A DNA stretch of 60,965 bases, from the NCBI RefSeq assembly GCF_017814435.1, contig NZ_JAGJCB010000021.1, positions 1-60,965 on the forward strand. The letters run 5' to 3'. The stretch is from Mariniflexile gromovii (GTDB taxonomy: Bacteria > Bacteroidota > Bacteroidia > Flavobacteriales > Flavobacteriaceae). A model generated the notes under the pieces. The model was not told where the DNA came from. It did no database searches and saw only the letters and a program-made list of their open reading frames with translations. Positions within the stretch are counted from its first letter, which is position 1, and each line of letters begins with the position of its first letter. Shown piece by piece: positions 26,408 to 33,713 of the stretch. Both the position numbers and the translations under genes were made by a program.

Positions 26408-27208
26408 TTAGTTATTGTGTACATGGTGCACCTCAAAAATACCCTTTAGATTATTGGCAATCACAGGTGTTGTTTCTGCACTGGTGTGTACTTGGTTGTA
26501 ACCATCGGCAAAGTTTACAGATGTTTCACCATCAAACACTTTAGAAATATCGGCAACAATATGTACTTCAGGTTGCGCTGTTTCGCGCACTCTTACTGTG
26601 TTTGGGAATGCTAAAGTAACTTCTTTATAATTATCTAAAGATGTACCCACGCTACCCATGTGCAAAGCCAAAGCTCCATCTTCAACTGCAGGATTAGCAA
26701 TAGTGGAAGAGTAAGTACCATCAAAACGCATAAACCTGTATCCTGTAGCCCACGCCCACATCATACCTGCGGCTTGTGCATTAGCAAGAAAATCGCCTTG
26801 ACCATCGGCTCCCAAAGCATAACGTGTTTGGTCAATGCCTATCCCAAAAGTAATTTCAGTATAATCGGCAGCATCAACTCCATCTAATGTAATTAGTATT
26901 TCGCCTGCATTATTTCCGTTAGCTTCATCTATAATAAAGACATTATTTTCAGTTGGATAAGTAAATGTGTTACCTTCAGAATCTTTAACCCTAACATTGC
27001 TGACAATATATTTTAAGGTTGTAAGTTTATATGATTCATTGTTGGATTTATTATAGGAAGTTCCGAAAATAAAATCTTGATCCCCCACGCTATTATCGAA
27101 CTTTAAAGTTAAAGTTCCTGTTTGTCCTTCTAGACTTTCATCATCTGATGAACATGATATAATTGATACGCATAGCAATAATGCCAATGCTATTTTAGTG
27201 ATTTTCAT
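26408..27208 (-). CDS. MbnP family copper-associated lipoprotein
   Basis: 266 residues, lipoprotein signal (CVSIISCSSDD, Cys19). The body has family features: GTLTLKFDNSVG near the N-terminus, the YIVSNVRVKD strand, and the block MMWAWATGYRFMRFDG (149-164) with W151 and W153, then ALHMGS. It ends in a histidine-rich tail (FEVHHVHNN). In methanotrophs MbnP binds copper after MbnH converts a Trp to kynurenine. The same gene pair here points to copper binding at the cell surface or periplasm. No methanobactin peptide gene is visible. Confidence 0.82.
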   Translation of the reverse strand: MKITKIALALLLCVSIISCSSDDESLEGQTGTLTLKFDNSVGDQDFIFGTSYNKSNNESYKLTTLKYIVSNVRVKDSEGNTFTYPTENNVFIIDEANGNNAGEILITLDGVDAADYTEITFGIGIDQTRYALGADGQGDFLANAQAAGMMWAWATGYRFMRFDGTYSSTIANPAVEDGALALHMGSVGTSLDNYKEVTLAFPNTVRVRETAQPEVHIVADISKVFDGETSVNFADGYNQVHTSAETTPVIANNLKGIFEVHHVHNN

Positions 27209-27377
27209 AGGTAAATTTTTATTGTTTTTTTTTAATTGTCAAATACAACATCCACAGAGTCCTTCATCAATGATAAAAAGGTATCATCATAGATGTTTCA
27301 TTTATTAGAAATTTAATAGCAACGTGCTATTACTGGCAAGCTCTAAAAAAGCCTTGTAAAAAACTGAATATTAAATT

Positions 27378-27788
27378 TTAAGCAATTGGGGGTTTGTATG
27401 CTTTATATACATGTAGAAAGTGGTAGTCATTGGTATAACAAAAACTATCTTTTTTATAAACTTCAACAATAAATTTGTTGAATTTCACTTCTTGGGAAGT
27501 AGATATAAATACGGGTATAAATGATTCGGAAATAACCCTTAAAGGTTTATTGCTATCATCATCATTTTTATTTGAAGTTTCACTTAACTGAGTTGCTAAA
27601 TGACATTTACCATTACATTGAAACTCTGGTTTATCTTTGTTTATACAGTATTTTTCAATTATACCATCTATATTCAACTCAAAATAAACCAATTGTCCAA
27701 TATAAAATGCCGGACGAATGGAAAAGCAAAATAAAAGAAATATGGTAATAAGCTTTTTCAGATGAGTTGTTTTCTTGCAAATATACAA
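27378..27788 (-). CDS. Small membrane-anchored CNGKCH protein of the metal locus
   Basis: 136 residues. No ATG exists in this frame; the best start is TTG at 27788, close after a terminator. An N-terminal helix (KKLITIFLLFCFSI) is followed by EKYC...EFQCNGKCHLATQL with C48, C58, C62 and H63, a compact set of soft-metal ligands. I do not know a named family, but the motif and its place upstream of the MbnP-like gene suggest a copper- or zinc-binding accessory protein. The 169-bp gap to the MbnP-like gene could contain another promoter. Confidence 0.65.
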   Translation of the reverse strand: MYICKKTTHLKKLITIFLLFCFSIRPAFYIGQLVYFELNIDGIIEKYCINKDKPEFQCNGKCHLATQLSETSNKNDDDSNKPLRVISESFIPVFISTSQEVKFNKFIVEVYKKDSFCYTNDYHFLHVYKAYKPPIA

Positions 27789-27818
27789 TTCAACTGAATA
27801 CTTTAACTGATTTTTGTC

Positions 27819-27851
27819 ATAAAAAAAGCGACCTAATGGTCGCTCTTTTTT
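27819..27851 (-). terminator. Rho-independent terminator after the 65-aa gene
   Basis: Stem AGCGACC/GGTCGCT (27827-27833 with 27838-27844) around TAAT, flanked by A and T runs. It overlaps the stop codon of the small gene on the minus strand and lies just 31 bp upstream of the next start. Confidence 0.88.
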
Positions 27852-28047
27852 ATGGTTTTAAATAAATTAAACATTGATTTAATTCTGGGTTTTGCTGTAC
27901 AAGAGAAAGAATAAATTGTTTAAGCTCTTCTAACTCGTAAGGTAATAAATTTTGGATTGCCTTTTGTACTTCTTTGCAAAACAACGAAGCATCAAAACTA
28001 ACTTTTTTAAGCACAGTTTTTGTATACTCAAGCATTGCTCTTGCCAT
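27850..28047 (-). CDS. Small conserved hypothetical protein (65 aa)
   Basis: 65 residues, mostly helical, no signal peptide or membrane helix: it begins MARAMLEYTKTVLKKVSFD and has an amphipathic helix-loop-helix with two cysteines. It resembles short cytosolic proteins I have seen repeatedly in Flavobacteriaceae, without known function. It has its own strong terminator at the stop codon, and about 260 bp of AT-rich DNA upstream, so it is probably a short monocistronic gene. Confidence 0.65.
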   Translation of the reverse strand: MARAMLEYTKTVLKKVSFDASLFCKEVQKAIQNLLPYELEELKQFILSLVQQNPELNQCLIYLKP

Positions 28048-28309
28048 ATTTTGTAAGGTTTAGGTTTAATAATTGTAGATTTATTTTATAGGCTCTATTG
28101 TTTTTATTGAGTTATAAATTTAATGAAAAATATTAAAGTATTTTAAAATTTTATTAAAATTAACGTTTCAATAACTCGACAAGTATATAGAACTTTTACA
28201 TAAAAAACTATTAATTAGTGATATTTTTTTAAGATTTTTAAAACAAAAATTTTATTTCAACCTTGAAATATCTACTTTCAACGATAATAATTCAAAGAAA
28301 AAGAAGTTT

Positions 28310-29110
28310 TTAGAAACTATTATCACCATCTAAAAGATTTCCTAAACCACCTAAAATACTACCTTCTCCTTTATCTTTTCCACCGCCTTGTGGCGCCGAT
28401 GCCAATACACGCCCCGCCAACCTACTAAATGGTAAAGACTGGATATATACCGTTCCTGGACCTTGAAGTTTTGCAAAAAACAAACCTTCACCTCCAAAAA
28501 TGGTGTTTTTAATACCGCCAACAAACTCAATATCATAATCTACATCTTGGGTAAAGCCCACAATACAACCGGTATCTACACGCAACGTTTCACCGCGTTG
28601 CAATACTTTTTTTGCCATGGTACCACCAGCATGCACAAATGCCATACCATCGCCCTCTAGTTTTTGCATGATGAAACCTTCACCTCCAAAAAGTCCACGA
28701 CCTAATTTTTTTGAAAATTCTATACCAATACTTACTCCTTTGGCTGCGCATAAAAAAGCATCTTTTTGGCAAATAAACTTACCTCGAAATTCGGTTAAAT
28801 CTATGGGGATAATTTTTCCTGGGTAAGGTGATGCAAAACTTACATTGCGCTTTCCTGTTAGGGTGTTGTAAAACGCCGTCATAAACAAACTTTCGCCTGT
28901 TAGAATACGTTTTCCTGCGCCTAAAATTTTTCCTAAAAACCCAGAATCGTTTTTGGCACCATCACCAAAAATGGTTTCCATTTTAATGCCATCGTCCATC
29001 ATCATAAAACTTCCTGCTTCGGCAATAACACCTTCTTGCGGGTCGAGTTCTATTTCTACATATTGCATTTCTTCGCCGTAAATTCTATAGTCAATTTCGT
29101 GTGCTGTCAT
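28310..29110 (-). CDS. TIGR00266/AIM24 family protein
   Basis: 266 residues, no signal peptide. It is glycine-rich and made of repeated short beta strands: [13 protein letters not shown] near residue 31, GILTGESLF-type block, then [15 protein letters not shown] and [22 protein letters not shown]. These are hallmarks of the AIM24/TIGR00266 trimeric beta-roll family, whose function is unclear in bacteria. It ends with a [18 protein letters not shown] tail. A DUF4442 gene lies upstream on the same strand, separated by an octamer repeat region. Confidence 0.9.
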   Translation of the reverse strand: MTAHEIDYRIYGEEMQYVEIELDPQEGVIAEAGSFMMMDDGIKMETIFGDGAKNDSGFLGKILGAGKRILTGESLFMTAFYNTLTGKRNVSFASPYPGKIIPIDLTEFRGKFICQKDAFLCAAKGVSIGIEFSKKLGRGLFGGEGFIMQKLEGDGMAFVHAGGTMAKKVLQRGETLRVDTGCIVGFTQDVDYDIEFVGGIKNTIFGGEGLFFAKLQGPGTVYIQSLPFSRLAGRVLASAPQGGGKDKGEGSILGGLGNLLDGDNSF

Positions 29111-29127
29111 TTTTATTGTTTTTTGTT

Positions 29128-29175
29128 GATTTGTTGATTTGTTAAATCGTTGAATTGTTTATTTGTAGCATTGTT
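29128..29175. repeat. Degenerate octamer array, 6 units
   Basis: GATTTGTT twice, then AAATCGTT, GAATTGTT, TATTTGTA, GCATTGTT. It continues more loosely to about 29215. It occupies the leader of the AIM24 gene. Confidence 0.7.
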
Positions 29176-29245
29176 TGAGAATTTGTTACATTTTTTTGTT
29201 AGTTGTTAAGTTGTAAAACAGCTAAACGACTTTACAACATACAAC

Positions 29246-29701
29246 TTAACTCTTAGCTTTAATGCTCCATTCAAAAACAAAGGTTGAAACTTCTAGTCCT
29301 TCTTCATTTACTCCTATGGATTTCATACTAATGGTTTGCCCCTCGCCTGTTTCAATGGCTTTGATAAGTGCTTCATCTATTAATTGTCCATCGTTACAAG
29401 TGAAGGTTATTTTACCGGTTGCTTTTTTAGTAAATGTAGCGGTGTTCGATGTGACTAACATAGACACCCGCTTACCTGAGGCTTTTATTTTCGTCATCAT
29501 TAAAGCGCCCGTAGAAAACTCTGCCGCCATACCTTGCACTGCCCAAAACATGGAATTAAATGGGTTTTGATTTATCCAACGGTGTTTTACCGTAACCACG
29601 CATTTATTGGCATCTATAGATTGGGTTCTTACACCACAAATATATGCCGATGGCAACTTGAAAAAGGTGTAAGTATTTAGTTTTATGGGAGTTATATTCA
29701 T
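29246..29701 (-). CDS. DUF4442 domain-containing protein (hotdog-fold thioesterase-like)
   Basis: 151 residues, cytosolic. The central sequence HRWINQNPFNSMFWAVQGMAAEFSTGALMM matches the DUF4442 pattern, which is related to PaaI-type hotdog thioesterases (quoted here in part: HRWINQNPFNSMF). The Asn/Ser-containing start of the central helix is conserved, but the catalytic acid is not certain. Substrate unknown. It is divergent from the DUF4870 gene. Confidence 0.75.
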   Translation of the reverse strand: MNITPIKLNTYTFFKLPSAYICGVRTQSIDANKCVVTVKHRWINQNPFNSMFWAVQGMAAEFSTGALMMTKIKASGKRVSMLVTSNTATFTKKATGKITFTCNDGQLIDEALIKAIETGEGQTISMKSIGVNEEGLEVSTFVFEWSIKAKS

Positions 29702-29810
29702 TTATAATGATTTAATTTTTTACTAAGTTATGAAAATATTTTTCATCTTGAATTGTTAATTTTATGTTAAAATATGGTACTATGCGTAACATAATACCTT
29801 TTTAAAGACA

Positions 29811-29818
29811 TATATTTG
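29811..29818 (+). promoter_or_regulatory. Candidate -7 element TATATTTG
   Basis: Exact TAnnTTTG match ending 29 nt before the ATG of the DUF4870 gene. Confidence 0.45.
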
Positions 29819-29847
29819 CATAAGAAACTATTATATGTTTTAAAATC

Positions 29848-30294
29848 ATGTTAGATAATCATCAAAAAAACATTGCCACATTTATTCATTTATCAACCTT
29901 TAGTAGGTTTATTATTCCGTTTGGGAATTTTATTGGGCCTATTGTGTTATGGGTTGCTAATAAGGAAAAATCGGAGTTTGTGGACCAACACGGAAAACAG
30001 GCTATTAATTTTCAAATAAGCATGTTACTGTATGCCATTATTATTGGAACGCTTTCTATTCCGTTTTTTGTTTTCAACCTATTTAGTCATTTTGATTTTA
30101 TAGATTTTAACGGATTTCATGATTTCCATATTAATATAGGTAAACCATCGGCTCTATTATATATAGGTGGCGCATTGGGCGTAGTTGCGGTTATTGCCTT
30201 TATAATAGAACTTGTTTTAATTGTTAATGCGAGTTTAAAAGCTAGGGATGGGGCATATTACAAATACCCATTTACCATTAATTTTTTAAAGTAA
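29848..30294 (+). CDS. DUF4870 domain-containing membrane protein
   Basis: 148 residues with about three to four hydrophobic segments. The order FIPFGNFIGPIVLWVANKEKSEFVDQHGKQAINFQ is typical of DUF4870 (key part: ANKEKSEFVDQHGKQ). It ends with a short tail after YYKYPFTINFL, which is also conserved. It is a small inner-membrane protein of unknown function. A dispersed repeat follows the stop codon, before the PadR operon on the same strand. Confidence 0.85.
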   Translation: MLDNHQKNIATFIHLSTFSRFIIPFGNFIGPIVLWVANKEKSEFVDQHGKQAINFQISMLLYAIIIGTLSIPFFVFNLFSHFDFIDFNGFHDFHINIGKPSALLYIGGALGVVAVIAFIIELVLIVNASLKARDGAYYKYPFTINFLK

Positions 30295-30309
30295 ATGGCA
30301 AATATGCCG

Positions 30310-30391
30310 GCGTTAGGGATTGCAGTGGAAAGCCCACAGCGAGGTACGAGCGAGGACTTGTAACGTAAAGCCCGACCCGATAGGGTAACGC
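30310..30391 (+). repeat. Dispersed GCGTTA-element, copy 2 (82 bp)
   Basis: The shortest copy, starting GCGTTAGGGATTGCAGTGG and ending GGGTAACGC. The ends are an inverted repeat (GCGTTA/TAACGC). It lies between the DUF4870 and PadR genes. Confidence 0.75.
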
Positions 30392-30478
30392 ACAAAAGAG
30401 AAAAATAAAATTTCATCAATAAATCATCAAAAATCAATCAAAAAATGAACAGTTTCACAAAATTAAACGAATGACACC

Positions 30479-30823
30479 ATGAAGATAGAGAACACAAAAG
30501 CACAAATGCGTAAAGGGGTTTTGGAATTCTGCATACTATCGGTCCTAAAGGACGACGATGCGTATGTTGCAGAAATTTTAGACACGCTAAAAGACGCAAA
30601 ATTGCTAGTGGTTGAAGGGACTATTTACCCACTACTAACCAGATTGAAAAATGCTGGACTTTTAAACTACCGCTGGGAGGAAAGTACCTCTGGACCGCCT
30701 AGAAAATATTACGGATTGACGGAAACCGGCAAGTTATTTTTAACCGAATTAAACACCACGTGGAGCGAATTGCAAAACGCTGTGAACTTAGTAACCAACA
30801 CCAAAAAACAACAAGAAAAATGA
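30479..30823 (+). CDS. PadR family transcriptional regulator
   Basis: 114 residues, the compact PadR form. The winged helix is clear: MRKGVLEFCILSVL, then VVEGTIYPLLTRLKNAGLL, then SGPPRKYYGLTETGK. PadR proteins are usually repressors that respond to a ligand or membrane stress. Its stop overlaps the start of the PspC gene (ATGA), so the two are translated together and the regulator probably controls its own operon. No ligand can be predicted. Confidence 0.93.
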   Translation: MKIENTKAQMRKGVLEFCILSVLKDDDAYVAEILDTLKDAKLLVVEGTIYPLLTRLKNAGLLNYRWEESTSGPPRKYYGLTETGKLFLTELNTTWSELQNAVNLVTNTKKQQEK

Positions 30824-32589
30824 ATAAAACAGTCAACATAAATTTAGCAGGCACTTTCTTCCACATTGATGAAGATGCATATTTAAAGCTGCAACATTAT
30901 CTTGAGGCTATAAAACGTTCATTTACAGACTCTCAAGGTCGTAACGAGATTATTGCAGATATTGAGGCGCGTATTGCAGAGCTTTTTAATGAGCGTGTAC
31001 AAAACGACAGACAGGTAATAAGAATTAAGGAAGTAGACGAAGTCATTTCCATTATGGGGCAACCGGAAGATTATTTGGTGGACGACGAGATATTTGAGGA
31101 CGAACCACAAACGAGCTACGAAAGAAAATCATCGGCCTCAAAAAAGCTATTTAGAGATACCGAGAACTCTTATATTGGTGGTGTAGCTTCTGGATTGGGG
31201 CATTATTTAGGTATTGATACCATTTGGATACGTTTACTATGGGTATTATTAATTTTTGGAATGGGAACGGGCATCCTACTGTACATTTTACTTTGGATTT
31301 TAGTACCTGAAGCGAAAACAACAGCCGAAAAAATAATGATGACGGGCGAACCCGTGAACATTAGCAACATTGAAAAAAAAATAAAAGACGGGTTTGAGAC
31401 CGTTACTGAAACAGTAAGCGATGTTGCAAAAAACGTAAGTGATTCGGTTTCGAACGCTGCTAAAAAAGTAGATTTTAACAAACAGGGAAACAAGATAAAA
31501 TCGAGCTCTAAAACGTTTTTTGACACTTTAGCAGATGTTATTATGTTCTTCTTTAAAATAATAGCCAAATTTATAGGTATTATTTTAATTCTTGTTGGTG
31601 CCTTTGCATTGATTGCCTTAATTATTGGGTGGTTTTCAGTAGGTGTTGCGAATGTTGTAAACATACCAGGTTTAGACTTAATAGACATTGCCAATGCTGG
31701 TAACACACCTATTTGGTTGGCATCATTATTAGTCTTTTTTGCCATTGGAATACCATTCTTTTTCCTGTTCTACTTAGGCTTAAAAATTCTAGTAAACAAC
31801 CTGAAATCTATAGGTAATATTGCAAAATTCACGCTTTTAGGTTTATGGTTAATTTCAATTATTGGATTGGTGGTTATGGGTATTAGGCAAGCCAGCGAAC
31901 ATGCTTTTAACGAACGTGTTATTGAGAAACAAGAACTGTTAATTACCGCTAACGATACTTTAGAAGTAAAAATGACTGACAATGATTTATTAAGAAATCG
32001 ATACGACAGACATGATTCTTTTAAAGTAGCCAGTAATGAAAAAGGTGAAAAAACCATTTACAATTCAGACATCCTTATTCTTGTTAAATCAACTACCGAT
32101 TCGTTAGCACATATAAGTATTGAAAAAAGTGCCGATGGCAGAGACTATGAAAAAGCCATTGAACGCGCCAAAAACATCCATTATAATTATACCTTAAAAG
32201 GAAATGAATTAAACTTAGATCCTTATCTATCTACCCTTTCCAAAAACAAATTTTCCGACCAAGAAGTAACCGTTATTTTGTATTTACCTGAAGGAACTGT
32301 TGCTAAATTTAACAACAACACAAAGCATTTTTTAAACTATAGAATTCCATCAAACTATGTAAACCATTATTTAAATGTTACTGAAGAAGGTATTATATGT
32401 AACGATTGTGATGATGATGAATTTGAAGTAAACATTGATGTTCCTAATGTTAAAATAGATAAAAACGGTATAGAAATTAAAGGTGATAAAAGCCATTTGA
32501 AAATTAACGATGAAGGCATTAATGCCGAATCGGAAGAAGTGAAATTAAAAATTGATGGCGACGGTATAAATATTAAATCCGATAATTAA
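30820..32589 (+). CDS. PspC domain-containing envelope-stress protein
   Basis: 589 residues from the ATG at 30820; the frame extends further upstream but overlaps PadR too far. N-terminal soluble helical part (1-90). The PspC domain covers about 105-175: DTENSYIGGVASGLGHYLGI then WIRLLWVLLIFG. Three further hydrophobic segments follow (about 230-345). A 220-residue periplasmic beta-rich C-terminus ends in repeated DG/NDEG strands. Related proteins sense envelope stress. Operon with padR and, after an inserted repeat, an HGIN gene. Confidence 0.88.
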   Translation: MNKTVNINLAGTFFHIDEDAYLKLQHYLEAIKRSFTDSQGRNEIIADIEARIAELFNERVQNDRQVIRIKEVDEVISIMGQPEDYLVDDEIFEDEPQTSYERKSSASKKLFRDTENSYIGGVASGLGHYLGIDTIWIRLLWVLLIFGMGTGILLYILLWILVPEAKTTAEKIMMTGEPVNISNIEKKIKDGFETVTETVSDVAKNVSDSVSNAAKKVDFNKQGNKIKSSSKTFFDTLADVIMFFFKIIAKFIGIILILVGAFALIALIIGWFSVGVANVVNIPGLDLIDIANAGNTPIWLASLLVFFAIGIPFFFLFYLGLKILVNNLKSIGNIAKFTLLGLWLISIIGLVVMGIRQASEHAFNERVIEKQELLITANDTLEVKMTDNDLLRNRYDRHDSFKVASNEKGEKTIYNSDILILVKSTTDSLAHISIEKSADGRDYEKAIERAKNIHYNYTLKGNELNLDPYLSTLSKNKFSDQEVTVILYLPEGTVAKFNNNTKHFLNYRIPSNYVNHYLNVTEEGIICNDCDDDEFEVNIDVPNVKIDKNGIEIKGDKSHLKINDEGINAESEEVKLKIDGDGINIKSDN

Positions 32590-32686
32590 ACATTTCAGCA
32601 CTAAAAAACAACAGTTCAGGTATTTAAGTTACTAATCAAAACCAAAAAATTAGATATTTGAACAACAAAAATCATCAATCAAGGCT

Positions 32687-32808
32687 GTCTGAAAAAGTGT
32701 AATTGCACGTCATAATGAGCTTGTCGAAAAATTTTAACTTATTAATAATCAATATAGGTTTCGAAAAGCTCAAACTGACAAAGCAAATACAAAAACACTT
32801 ATTCAGAC
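32687..32808. mobile_element. MITE-like element A
   Basis: Non-coding, with 14-bp terminal inverted repeats (32687-32700 GTCTGAAAAAGTGT and 32795-32808, 13 of 14 matching). It shares with element B (33577-33707, inverted) the end sequence and a core TTAACTTATTAATAATCAAT. It splits the PspC gene from the HGIN gene. Confidence 0.6.
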
Positions 32809-32828
32809 TGCATTAAAAACGAACAGTT

Positions 32829-33545
32829 ATGACAACATTAGTAAAAATTATTGTAGCAACTATAGTAAGCTTAAGTTTATTCTCCTGCAATTTTAACTTT
32901 GGCGTAAAAGGAAATGGACATGTTACTGTTGAAAACCGCCCAATAAACATCCCATTTACAGCCATAAAAGCTTCAGAAGGTTTAAATGTGGTTTTAACAC
33001 AAAGTGACGACGAAAGTATTAAGGTTGAAGCCGATGACAATTTACAAGATCTTATTATAACCGAAGTTATTGATAATGTTTTAAAAATTCATACTAAAGA
33101 AAACATTGGCAATTGCATTTCTAAAAAAGTTATAGTAAACTTTAAAGATGTTACCAGCATTATAGCTACTAGTGGCAGCGATGTAAAATCTACCAACACA
33201 TTTACCATTAAAGATTTGGATTTAGAAACCACAAGTGGTAGCGATATGGTTTTGGATGTTAATACCGCTTCATTAAATTGTAAATCTACCAGTGGCAGCG
33301 ATTTAAAACTATCTGGAAAAACCATTAAACTTATTGCAGAAGCAACCAGCGGTAGCGCTATAAAAGCTGCCGATTTAACAGCTGAATCTAGCCAAGTTAA
33401 AGCAACCAGTGGTGCCAATATTACGGTAAACACCTCCAAAGAATTAACGGCAAACGCTAGCAGTGGTGGCGACATTAAATACCTAGGAAACCCAGAAATT
33501 GTAAATAAAAGCGATAGCTCTTCTGGCAGTGTTAAAAAACAATAA
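32829..33545 (+). CDS. Head GIN (DUF2807) domain lipoprotein
   Basis: 238 residues, lipoprotein signal with Cys20 (LSLFSCNFN). The DUF2807 fold is a right-handed beta-helix: the repeated TSGSD / TSGSA / SSGGD motif returns about every 20-22 residues from 110 on (IATSGSDVKS, LETTSGSDM, STSGSDLKLS, ATSGSAIKA, ATSGANITV, ASSGGDIKY). It probably sits in the outer membrane or periplasm. It is next to padR-pspC and is flanked on both sides by related inverted mobile-like elements. Confidence 0.9.
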   Translation: MTTLVKIIVATIVSLSLFSCNFNFGVKGNGHVTVENRPINIPFTAIKASEGLNVVLTQSDDESIKVEADDNLQDLIITEVIDNVLKIHTKENIGNCISKKVIVNFKDVTSIIATSGSDVKSTNTFTIKDLDLETTSGSDMVLDVNTASLNCKSTSGSDLKLSGKTIKLIAEATSGSAIKAADLTAESSQVKATSGANITVNTSKELTANASSGGDIKYLGNPEIVNKSDSSSGSVKKQ

Positions 33546-33576
33546 CCATTTACAACCAACCAAATTTTAAAAACAG

Positions 33577-33707
33577 GAGGTTGTCTAAAAAGTCTATATA
33601 TTGTCAAACTGAACTTGTTTCAGTTTTTAACAAATATTGATTATCAACGAGTTAAGATTCTGAAATGAATTCAGAATGACACTTATTGAGACTTTTTAGG
33701 CAGCCTC
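33577..33707. mobile_element. MITE-like element B (inverted relative to A)
   Basis: Terminal inverted repeats of 19 bp (33577-33595 and 33689-33707, 17 of 19 matching; GAGGYTGYCTAAAAAGTCT type). Its reverse complement aligns with element A over the ends and the core. It sits between convergent genes, so its hairpin may also end transcription. Confidence 0.65.
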
Positions 33708-33713
33708 TTTGTA

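Noticed and set aside
30445-30474. A nine-codon frame (MNSFTKLNE) ending 4 bp before the PadR start
   Set aside because: Could be a leader peptide, but there is no repeat of codons or attenuator structure; too little evidence.
31203-31745. 180-codon minus-strand frame in the PspC gene
   Set aside because: Antisense shadow of membrane-segment codons; no start context or homologous features.
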